Of a stretch of DNA of 64,000 bases, positions 55,952-62,510 are shown piece by piece; the stretch's first letter is position 1; every line of letters starts with the position of its first letter. The position numbers and the translations under genes were made by a program. The DNA comes from Tuwongella immobilis (lineage in GTDB: Bacteria > Planctomycetota > Planctomycetia > Gemmatales > Gemmataceae), in assembly GCF_901538355.1 (NCBI RefSeq), contig NZ_LR593887.1, forward strand, positions 1,898,920 to 1,962,919. The letters are read 5' to 3'. The notes below the pieces were generated by a model. That model worked only from the letters and a program-made list of their open reading frames with translations, was not told the DNA's origin and ran no database searches.

Positions 55952-57069
55952 CCGTGTCCGTTCTCAGCAAGGTTCGAACCGCGGCCCCCGCGCTGCCATC
56001 GCGGGTGTTCATTCATGCCCCCGAGAAATGGGGCAAGTCATCGGTGGCCTGCTATGCCCCGAAACCAGTTTTCATCCTTACCGAGGGCGAAACTGGTCTG
56101 TTGTCACTGATCGAGTCGGGGCAGGTTCCCGAGACCTCTTACCTACCCGAGGCCCGATCATTTGACGATCTGACAGCGTATTGCAACGCCATCCTGTACG
56201 ACGACCATGACTATCGATCCCTCGTGATTGACACATCCAATGGGGCCGAACGACTTCTCGGTCAAAAGGTGCTGGATGAGGAGTTCAACGGGGTGATGAT
56301 GGGCAAGGACGGGTTCACGTCTTACGGCAAAGGCGATCTCGCCTGTGTCTCGCACTGGACCCGCTTTTTGCGACTGCTGGATGAGATCCGTACCAGCCGC
56401 AAAATGATGGTCATTCTCTTGGCACATACCAAGGTGAAAACTGTCAACAACCCGACTGGCCCTGACTACGATCAACTTCGCCCGGATGGTGTCGAAAAGC
56501 TCTGGTCGCTCACCCACAAATGGGCGGACATCATTGCAGCAGGTGTCCACGACCTGACAGTCAAAGATGACAAGGTCAAGGACTCGAAGGGGCGTTACCT
56601 CGTTTGTGCTGGGACTGCGTCCATCGTGGCAGGCAATCGCTACGGTCTGCCGGATCGTATCTCCTGCGGCAAGTCCGCTGAGGCAGGCTGGCAGAATTTC
56701 GCTTCGGCTGTCCGGGCTGCCAAGTCTCGGGGCCAGCGTCAGCCGATTCCTGAGCCGGCGAAACGGGTGGATTCAGAGCCGCAACCAGCCCCAACGCTGC
56801 CACCAACGCCACCAACGCCAGTGTTAACCCCGGAAACTGCACCGCCACCGCCACCAACGACAGTTGCCGACTTGCCGACAAACACCGTTGGCAAGCTCTC
56901 CACCCGTGCCATCGAACTGATGCACAAACTCAAGCTCTCTTGGACGGAGGCGCGTCAACAGTACAGCCCGTTGATTGGGATGCCGGAAGGGGAGGTTTAC
57001 AAGCTCACCGATCTGACTCCGTCGCAACTTGAACATCTGATTGAGATGCTGGAGGAGAGCCAAAAGTGA
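55948..57069 (+). CDS. Sak4-like RecA-fold ATPase (phage recombination)
   Basis: A 373-residue protein. The first 245 residues are a RecA-like phage ATPase: P-loop variant HAPEKWGKSS, Walker B SLVIDTSNGAERLL, and the middle MMVILLAHTKV. A Pro-rich linker (about 265-310) leads to a C-terminal helical domain. Sak4-type proteins work with single-strand annealing and the YqaJ exonuclease encoded next. It overlaps neighbours on both sides (ATGA, GTGA). Confidence 0.8.
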   Translation: MTVSVLSKVRTAAPALPSRVFIHAPEKWGKSSVACYAPKPVFILTEGETGLLSLIESGQVPETSYLPEARSFDDLTAYCNAILYDDHDYRSLVIDTSNGAERLLGQKVLDEEFNGVMMGKDGFTSYGKGDLACVSHWTRFLRLLDEIRTSRKMMVILLAHTKVKTVNNPTGPDYDQLRPDGVEKLWSLTHKWADIIAAGVHDLTVKDDKVKDSKGRYLVCAGTASIVAGNRYGLPDRISCGKSAEAGWQNFASAVRAAKSRGQRQPIPEPAKRVDSEPQPAPTLPPTPPTPVLTPETAPPPPPTTVADLPTNTVGKLSTRAIELMHKLKLSWTEARQQYSPLIGMPEGEVYKLTDLTPSQLEHLIEMLEESQK

Positions 57070-57713
57070 AGATCCTGAAGCTCACCCAGGGCAGTCCTGA
57101 TTGGCTGGCCTGGCGGCAGCTCGGGATCGGAGGCAGTGACGCCCCCATCATCATGGGGGTGTCACCATACTCGACCCGCGAAAAGCTGCTTGGTCAGAAA
57201 CTGGGATTGGTCCCCAAAGACGAAGCCTATGCCATGCGCCGTGGCAGCCGGCTCGAACCGTCCGCTCGTGGCATGTACCAGATCCGCGAAGGGTACAGTA
57301 GCGCCGAGCCCGTCTGCGTCATCCACCCGGATTTCGATTGGTGCCGCGCATCGCTCGATGGGCTTGTGCTCGGCGCGATGGATCAGCCGTCGCATGTGTT
57401 GGAGATCAAGTGTTGGTCGTGGCAGAAGCATGACTATGTGCTGAATGGCATCGTGCCCGATGAGGTCTACCCGCAGATCCAGCATCAATTGTTCTGCTGC
57501 GAATTGGATCGTTGCGACTTGGTCAGCTACAACCCGAGCGAGAAATTTCTCGCCACGGGCGAAGAGTATGCGTGCCTGACGGTCAAGGCAGACGCTACCT
57601 ACCAAGCAAGCATGTTCGCCGAGGAGTGCAAATTCTGGGAGGAACTGAACGAACGGCTCCGAGCTCGCACCGTCCGATCCGGGTGGCAGGCACCCATCAC
57701 GGAGGACCTATGA
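57066..57713 (+). CDS. YqaJ-type phage exonuclease
   Basis: A 215-residue PD-(D/E)XK nuclease. It shows QGSPDWLAWRQLGIGGSDAPIIMG, RRGSRLEPSARGMYQ (conserved Glu), DFDWCRASLDGLVLG (Asp) and HVLEIKCWSW (E-x-K). This is the lambda-exonuclease-like partner that resects DNA for recombination. It starts at GTG within the stop of the Sak4-like gene. Confidence 0.9.
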   Translation: MKILKLTQGSPDWLAWRQLGIGGSDAPIIMGVSPYSTREKLLGQKLGLVPKDEAYAMRRGSRLEPSARGMYQIREGYSSAEPVCVIHPDFDWCRASLDGLVLGAMDQPSHVLEIKCWSWQKHDYVLNGIVPDEVYPQIQHQLFCCELDRCDLVSYNPSEKFLATGEEYACLTVKADATYQASMFAEECKFWEELNERLRARTVRSGWQAPITEDL

Positions 57714-58747
57714 AGCTCCCCATCCTGGATTGGCTGCGGATGCCGTCGCTGCGGCTCTGCTCCCCGGCGGCGGTCGCTCTCTGGGCCCAGATGATCCCGG
57801 CGATGGTGGAGTCACCGACGCCGGGCCATCTCGTGGATGCCACCGGTGATCCGCTCGACGACGCCAGCATCGCCAAGCTAACAGGGGTTAGCGCAGATGG
57901 TGTATCTGTGCTAGTCAGCGAGTTGGTCAAGGCTGGGATTCTGGCGGTTGAAGGAAAGACGATCGTCTCTCCGATGGTCCGGCGGGAGATGGGGTTCCGA
58001 CGAGTTTGTTCACTATCAGGAAAGGCCGGTGCCCCCCATCGTTGGCCTGTCCGAAATACCAACGCTCAAACGGGCCACTGCCAACCTGTTAAGGTACCTG
58101 TTGAGGTACCTGATCACGTACCTGTTAAGGTACCTGTTGAGGTACCTGATCACGTACCTGTTAAGGTACCTGTTGAGGTAGGGCTTTTTGGCCCCCCCCA
58201 TACCCCCCCAGAGACTAAGACAGAAGAAAAGACAGAAGACAAAAAGACATTCCGTGCTGCGCACGGGCGGGGCGGTGCCCCGCACGTAGCCCGACAATCT
58301 GACGCTGACCAATGCGACAAGCAGAAGGCGAATCATCCCAAAGCTGTACAGTATTGGTGCGACTCTTGGCAGAAACTTCGAGGCGTGAAGTATCCGTTCA
58401 ATGGCGGCAAGGATGCCAAGACGATCTCGTGGATGCTGGCTCAGGTCGAAGGCGATTTGGCCCGCTTCCAGGCGATCATCGATGGGTATCTGGCGAGCGT
58501 CGAAACCTACGTCATCAACCAGGGCCATTCCCTTGGTGTGCTGCGGTCGCAGTTCTCGACATGGTACGCACGCGCTGAAGCACCCCAACAATCGCCAGAA
58601 ACGCCCCGTCTGTTCGTTCCGACGGCATCAGATGACCCAAACCTCACCTACGAAGAAAAGATCCGAATATTGGTCGAGGAGGAGGACCGGCTCAGCCCCG
58701 AGGAGCAACGGGAAAGGTTGTTGCGGCAAATGGGGGGCAGCGAATGA
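57710..58747 (+). CDS. Phage replication initiator-like protein with internal iterons
   Basis: A 345-residue protein. The N-terminus (about 10-95) is a winged-helix-like region (SIAKLTGVSADGVSVLVSELVKAGILAVE). The centre encodes the peptide repeat VPVKVPVEVPDH nearly three times; the underlying DNA is a 96-base iteron array. A charged Lys/Glu stretch follows. The C-terminal ~120 residues (YWCDSWQKLRGVKYPFNGGKDAKTISWMLAQVEGDLARFQAIIDGYL) are helical and resemble replication-protein ends. The layout matches lambda O. The start ATG follows GGAGG. Confidence 0.7.
   Translation: MKLPILDWLRMPSLRLCSPAAVALWAQMIPAMVESPTPGHLVDATGDPLDDASIAKLTGVSADGVSVLVSELVKAGILAVEGKTIVSPMVRREMGFRRVCSLSGKAGAPHRWPVRNTNAQTGHCQPVKVPVEVPDHVPVKVPVEVPDHVPVKVPVEVGLFGPPHTPPETKTEEKTEDKKTFRAAHGRGGAPHVARQSDADQCDKQKANHPKAVQYWCDSWQKLRGVKYPFNGGKDAKTISWMLAQVEGDLARFQAIIDGYLASVETYVINQGHSLGVLRSQFSTWYARAEAPQQSPETPRLFVPTASDDPNLTYEEKIRILVEEEDRLSPEEQRERLLRQMGGSE
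58085..58180 (+). repeat. Iteron array (candidate phage replication origin)
   Basis: Eight 12-base units in tandem: CCTGTTAAGGTA, CCTGTTGAGGTA and CCTGATCACGTA repeat in this order, giving two perfect 36-base units (58085-58120, 58121-58156) and two thirds of a third (58157-58180). A polypyrimidine/polypurine stretch follows with an A-rich run near 58214-58250. This lies inside the initiator gene, as in lambda. Origin function is inferred. Confidence 0.85.
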
Positions 58748-59409
58748 GCGATACCCCGAAATGGTACACCGATCTGCTTGTCGTCTATGGCCCCATTCTG
58801 GGTGCCGACCAAAAGGGCGTGATGACTGTTCTATTACAGTGGTTCAGGCTGTTCTTGCAGTGTGGATACAGACGAGAGGAGATCGAGGACGGATTTGCCA
58901 CACTCGCCAAGGATCCGAATCGCCCGACGTACCGCCAAGAGATGCTGGTTTACATTCAAAGGGCGATTCATCAGTCGCGTGCGGCGGCCAAACAAAGCGA
59001 GCGAGTCGAGGAGGAGACTGCGCCACCCTGCGACATTTGCGGCGGCAGTGGCATCGTCGTGGTACCTCGACTGGAAGACGTTGAGTTCGGGGCATGGAAA
59101 TTCGTCCAATCGATTCCTGGCAGCAAGCCTCGGCGCTGGACTTCCACGGTGGCATGCAGTTGTCCCAAGGGGGCTCGAACTGCCGAGTTCACCCGCTCGA
59201 AGGACGCCCAGGGTAAGCATCGAGTCACGCGGCCGATGCGGACGCTGGTCAACTACGAATCGCGGAACCCACACTGGCGGGAGCAATTAGCGGAAGAGGA
59301 AGAACGTCAGAAGCTCCAGCGCAAGGTGGAGGGCGACACTGCGGATTTGGATCACAAATCTGGCCGCGTCAAAGGCTTAGGGGCGATCCCGAAGGAGTGG
59401 CTGGAATGA
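58744..59409 (+). CDS. Hypothetical phage protein with zinc finger (possible helicase loader)
   Basis: A 221-residue protein overlapping the initiator by four bases. The N-terminus is helical (VMTVLLQWFRLFLQCGYRREEIEDGFATLAK). A zinc-finger-like centre has CDICGGSG and CSCPKG. The C-terminus is charged. Its place right after the initiator fits a helicase loader or primosome partner, but no such motif is visible. Confidence 0.6.
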   Translation: MSDTPKWYTDLLVVYGPILGADQKGVMTVLLQWFRLFLQCGYRREEIEDGFATLAKDPNRPTYRQEMLVYIQRAIHQSRAAAKQSERVEEETAPPCDICGGSGIVVVPRLEDVEFGAWKFVQSIPGSKPRRWTSTVACSCPKGARTAEFTRSKDAQGKHRVTRPMRTLVNYESRNPHWREQLAEEEERQKLQRKVEGDTADLDHKSGRVKGLGAIPKEWLE

Positions 59410-59777
59410 TCGAGCTCGAATTGCCATGGCCACCAAGTGTGAACAGCTACTGGCGCACCTTCCAGGGGCGAATGATCATCAGCCGGGAAGGGCGAGAGTA
59501 TCGCAAAGCGGTGCAAGTATTGCTGTTACAGCTTGGGCCATCCATTCGCCAGCACGCCACCGAGCGGCTGGCAGTGTTGCTCCAGGTGTTTCCTCCGGAT
59601 CGGCGGCGGAGAGACTTGGACAATCTGGGCAAGGCTCTGCTCGACGCCCTCGCTGCGGCGGGGGTTTACGAGGATGACAGTCAGATCGATGATTTTCACG
59701 TGATTCGACGGCGGGTCGTGAGCGGCGGCAAGGTCTTGGTGGCGATCAATGTCATGGAGGAATCATGCTCATCCTGA
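59406..59777 (+). CDS. RusA-like Holliday junction resolvase
   Basis: A 123-residue endonuclease. It opens MIELELPWPPSVNSYWRT and has the catalytic region RRRRDLDNLGKALLDALAAAGVYEDDSQIDDFHVIR, with the conserved Asp residues. It resolves recombination or replication intermediates. It overlaps the previous gene by four bases and the CsrA-like gene by 13. Confidence 0.9.
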   Translation: MIELELPWPPSVNSYWRTFQGRMIISREGREYRKAVQVLLLQLGPSIRQHATERLAVLLQVFPPDRRRRDLDNLGKALLDALAAAGVYEDDSQIDDFHVIRRRVVSGGKVLVAINVMEESCSS

Positions 59778-59980
59778 AGCGATACATCGGGCAGCGGATC
59801 TTTCTGCAACTGCCGAACGGCCAGGAAGTTACCGTTGTTGTCACCGAGATTGATCGACGCAGCAACTCGGTCAAGGTTGGCATCGAGGCCCCCCGATCGA
59901 TCAGCATTGTCCGGGCTGAGATTGCTGTCAGGGTGGAGCCGGCGGCCAAGGTGGAGTGGGATGATCCGGTGTCGAATTGA
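59765..59980 (+). CDS. Phage-encoded CsrA-like RNA-binding protein
   Basis: A 71-residue protein. It reads MLILKRYIGQRIFLQLPNG, then VTEIDRRSNSVKVGIEAPRSISIVRAEI, a full CsrA fold (strands 1-5 and the VRAEI end). CsrA dimers bind GGA motifs in mRNA leaders and block or stabilise them. Its gene is followed by a non-coding stretch with tRNA-like RNAs and a terminator. Bacterial CsrA is 60-65 residues; this has a short tail. Confidence 0.85.
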   Translation: MLILKRYIGQRIFLQLPNGQEVTVVVTEIDRRSNSVKVGIEAPRSISIVRAEIAVRVEPAAKVEWDDPVSN

Positions 59981-60013
59981 CAAAACCGACATCGCGGAAT
60001 ATCTCCGCGGTAT

Positions 60014-60117
60014 CCACACGGGGCGGGCACGTTGACCCGCGAGACTAGGCGGCAGGCCGAAAGGCGACACCTGAGGGCCGCTGTTCTTTCGACCCGGTTC
60101 AACTCCGGGCGTGTGGC
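60014..60117 (+). ncRNA. tRNA-like cloverleaf RNA without anticodon arm
   Basis: CCACACG (60014-60020) pairs perfectly with CGTGTGG (60110-60116). A T-arm CCCGG-TTCAACT-CCGGG (60093-60109) has the consensus TTCRANY loop. A five-pair D-arm-like hairpin (GCGGG/CCCGC) lies at 60023-60040. In place of the anticodon arm is a long stem (60041-60088) capped by GCC-GAAA-GGC. No anticodon loop is seen and the D-loop lacks GG. It sits two bases before the next tRNA-like gene. Expression not shown. Confidence 0.6.
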
Positions 60118-60119
60118 AT

Positions 60120-60200
60120 GCCCCTGTGGCGAAAAGCAAACGCGACCATCCCAAAAATGGTTGTCCATAGGACATGTCGGTTCGAGACCGGCCAGGGGCA
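60120..60200 (+). tRNA. Atypical tRNA-Leu (anticodon CAA)
   Basis: An 81-base class II tRNA: acceptor GCCCCTG/CAGGGGC with A discriminator, D-stem GCG/CGC, anticodon stem ACCAT/ATGGT with loop CCCAAAA, variable arm TGTCC/GGACA, T-arm GTCGG/CCGGC. The anticodon CAA and the long variable arm point to leucine. Two features are odd: position 33 is C rather than U, and the D-loop (AAAAGCAAA) lacks the GG that docks with the T-loop. It may not be translation-competent. CCA is not encoded. Confidence 0.75.
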
Positions 60201-60211
60201 AAAAAATCGAT

Positions 60212-60264
60212 CTCCCCAGGAGACCACTTTCATTTCTGGAGTGGACATTCCTGGGGAGGTTTTT
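60212..60264 (+). terminator. Terminator after the tRNA-like genes
   Basis: CTCCCCAGGA pairs with TCCTGGGGAG and, inside, CCACT pairs with AGTGG; a run of five T follows. It separates the early operon and tRNA-like RNAs from the packaging genes. Its loop carries GGA motifs that a CsrA protein could bind. Confidence 0.85.
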
Positions 60265-60373
60265 GCCAGAAACCTGCGGATTACACCCAGATCACACCTC
60301 TCGCTCACGAACCAACCACACACATGAGCTCGCCAGGAACAATCCAGGAGTGGAATGGATCTGGAGGCCAGGC

Positions 60374-60946
60374 ATGTTGACCCCGAAGCAGGAACGTTTT
60401 TGTCAGGAATACATTGTCGATCTGAATGCTTCGGCGGCGGCTCGGCGGGCTGGGTATTCCCACCGCACTGCTGGCAGCATTGGCGAGGAACTCCTGAGAA
60501 AACCTGAAATTTCGGCGCGCATTCGAGAGTTGAAGGATGAGCAGGCCCGCCGCACGCAGATCACTGCGGATCAGGTCTTGGCGGAACTGGCGAGGATTGC
60601 CTACCTCGATCCACGCAAGCTGTTCCATCCGGACGGTTCACTCCGATCGATCCAAGAATTGGATGAGGATACGGCCCGAGCGATTGCGGCGATCGATATC
60701 GAGGAACGCTTGTCTGGACGTGATCTGGTGACTCGCACGATAAAGAGGATCAAACTCTGGAATAAGGTCGAGGCGTTGGACCGGCTGGCACGCCATTTCG
60801 GATTGTTCACGGATCGGTTGGAGTTGGGCGGCAAGCTGGCGGTGACGACGATGGTGCCTTTGGAGGAGATGACGGATGAGCAGCTTGCCGAGATCGCCTC
60901 ACGAGGCAGCGGCGGAACTGCTCCGTCGTCGTCAGGCGCGTCGTGA
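60374..60946 (+). CDS. terS: Terminase small subunit
   Basis: A 190-residue DNA-recognition subunit of the packaging motor. It opens LTPKQERFCQEYIVDLNASAAARRAGYS, the standard TerS DNA-binding domain, followed by ELLRKPEISARIREL. The middle has the central coiled region and the end is Ser/Gly-rich. ATG 60374 gives the family N-terminus. It overlaps terL by 71 bases in another frame. Confidence 0.92.
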   Translation: MLTPKQERFCQEYIVDLNASAAARRAGYSHRTAGSIGEELLRKPEISARIRELKDEQARRTQITADQVLAELARIAYLDPRKLFHPDGSLRSIQELDEDTARAIAAIDIEERLSGRDLVTRTIKRIKLWNKVEALDRLARHFGLFTDRLELGGKLAVTTMVPLEEMTDEQLAEIASRGSGGTAPSSSGAS

Positions 60947-62465
60947 CCTTCTGGAGTTCGTTCGATACACCAAAGGCGACTATGAGCCGAACTGGCACCA
61001 TGAACGCATTGCGGCGAAGCTGGATGATTTGGCGTCTGGTCGGATCACTCGGCTGATGGTGTTTGCTCCACCCCGCCATGGCAAGAGCGAATTGGTGTCC
61101 CGGCGGTTCCCCGCGTATCTGCTCGGTGCCCACCCGAACACATCGATCATCGCGTGTGCCAGTACCGCGGATCTAGCGAGTGACATGAACCGGGATGTGC
61201 AGCAGTGCATCATGTCGCCCGAGTTTCAGCGACTCTTCCCGGCCACGCAATTGCGACCGGGACGGGCCAACTCCAGCACTTTCGAAACGGTCGCGGGCGG
61301 TCGATATATCTGCGCTGGTGTGGGTGGTCCGATCACGGGTCGCGGCGGCGACATGCTGATCATCGACGACATTTTCAAAAACGCCGAAGAGGCCAATTCA
61401 CCCACCATTCGTTCCAAGATTCGGCGCTGGTATGAAACGACGTTTCGCACTCGAGCGATGCCGGGTGCACGCATCCTGATCACGCTCACGCGCTGGCACC
61501 CCGACGATCTGGCGGGCCAATTGCAGACGCTGATGGGCAGCGATCGTAACGCGGACCAATGGGAGGTCCTCTGTCTCCCCGCGCTAGCCGGTGAGGGCAC
61601 GCCGACCGAGACCGATCCTCGGCGACCGGGTGAGGCACTGTGGCCTGCTCGGTTCCCGGTTCGATCGCTCATGGCCGCGAAGGCGGGTTGCATCCCAGCG
61701 GACTGGCTGGCGCTGTATCAGCAAGCGCCGATTCGAGAGGGTGGCAACCACTTTCGCCGCGATTGGTTCCGTCGATGCCGCGTGGGCCAATTCGACACGG
61801 CTGGCGATTCGTTCGTGCTGATTCAGCCGGACGGAACGACTCGCCGCGTGATGCGAGATGCTTGTCAGGTGATTGTCACGGCAGACCCAGCCACCAGCGA
61901 AAAGGAGACGAATGATCCGACGGCAATCGGGGTGTACGCAATGACTCCGTCGGGGGATTTGTTGGTATTGAGCGTGATTGCCGAGCATTTGGATCTGGGT
62001 GCAATCCCGGATCGACTGGTAGCAACTGCGAACGCATGGGGAGCCACCTACATCGCTTTGGAATCGGATGGATTCCAAGTAAGTGTCGCGCGTGCGACCC
62101 GAGAAGTGGCCGGCTGTCCGGCCGTGCGGGAGTTGTCGCACGAAGGCAAGGGCAAGCTGTCGCGTGCAATCCCGGCGATCATTCGGGCCCAATCTGGCCA
62201 GATCTATGTGCTTCAGGGTGCCGATGGTCAGGAGCTGCCGTGGGTGGGATCATTCTTGGATGAGTGCGAACAATTCACAGGCTTGTCGGGCAATCGTGAT
62301 GATCGCGTGGATACGCTGGCCTATGCAGTTTTGGAGATGCCAACGCTGGCCGCGAATGGGCCAACGCTGGTGGCGGCATCGCGGCGGGCCCGACATGGCG
62401 CCAGCACATCCGACGAGGATGATGAGGACGTGAGCGACTTGCCAACATCTCGACACCGCTGGTGA
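60876..62465 (+). CDS. terL: Terminase large subunit
   Basis: A 529-residue ATPase-nuclease of the packaging motor. The ATPase has Walker A LMVFAPPRHGKS near residue 65 and Walker B DMLIIDDIFKNAEEA. The C-terminal RNase H-like nuclease begins near VTADPATSEKETNDPTAIGVY with later Asp residues (ALESDGFQ; DDRVDTLAYA). The acidic C-terminal tail (TSDEDDEDVSDL) is common in TerL. It starts inside terS. Confidence 0.93.
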   Translation: MSSLPRSPHEAAAELLRRRQARRDLLEFVRYTKGDYEPNWHHERIAAKLDDLASGRITRLMVFAPPRHGKSELVSRRFPAYLLGAHPNTSIIACASTADLASDMNRDVQQCIMSPEFQRLFPATQLRPGRANSSTFETVAGGRYICAGVGGPITGRGGDMLIIDDIFKNAEEANSPTIRSKIRRWYETTFRTRAMPGARILITLTRWHPDDLAGQLQTLMGSDRNADQWEVLCLPALAGEGTPTETDPRRPGEALWPARFPVRSLMAAKAGCIPADWLALYQQAPIREGGNHFRRDWFRRCRVGQFDTAGDSFVLIQPDGTTRRVMRDACQVIVTADPATSEKETNDPTAIGVYAMTPSGDLLVLSVIAEHLDLGAIPDRLVATANAWGATYIALESDGFQVSVARATREVAGCPAVRELSHEGKGKLSRAIPAIIRAQSGQIYVLQGADGQELPWVGSFLDECEQFTGLSGNRDDRVDTLAYAVLEMPTLAANGPTLVAASRRARHGASTSDEDDEDVSDLPTSRHRW

Positions 62466-62510
62466 TCGAGGCTCCATCGGAACAATCCCTCAACACGCTG
62501 GGGGATGCCG

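Noticed and set aside
58085-58180. 36-base repeats that could be mistaken for a CRISPR array
   Set aside because: The repeats are directly adjacent with no spacers, lie in frame within a gene, and divide into 12-base units.
60014-60117. Ordinary tRNA reading of the cloverleaf
   Set aside because: No seven-base anticodon loop with five-pair stem can be drawn between D-arm and T-arm, so it is listed as tRNA-like RNA instead.
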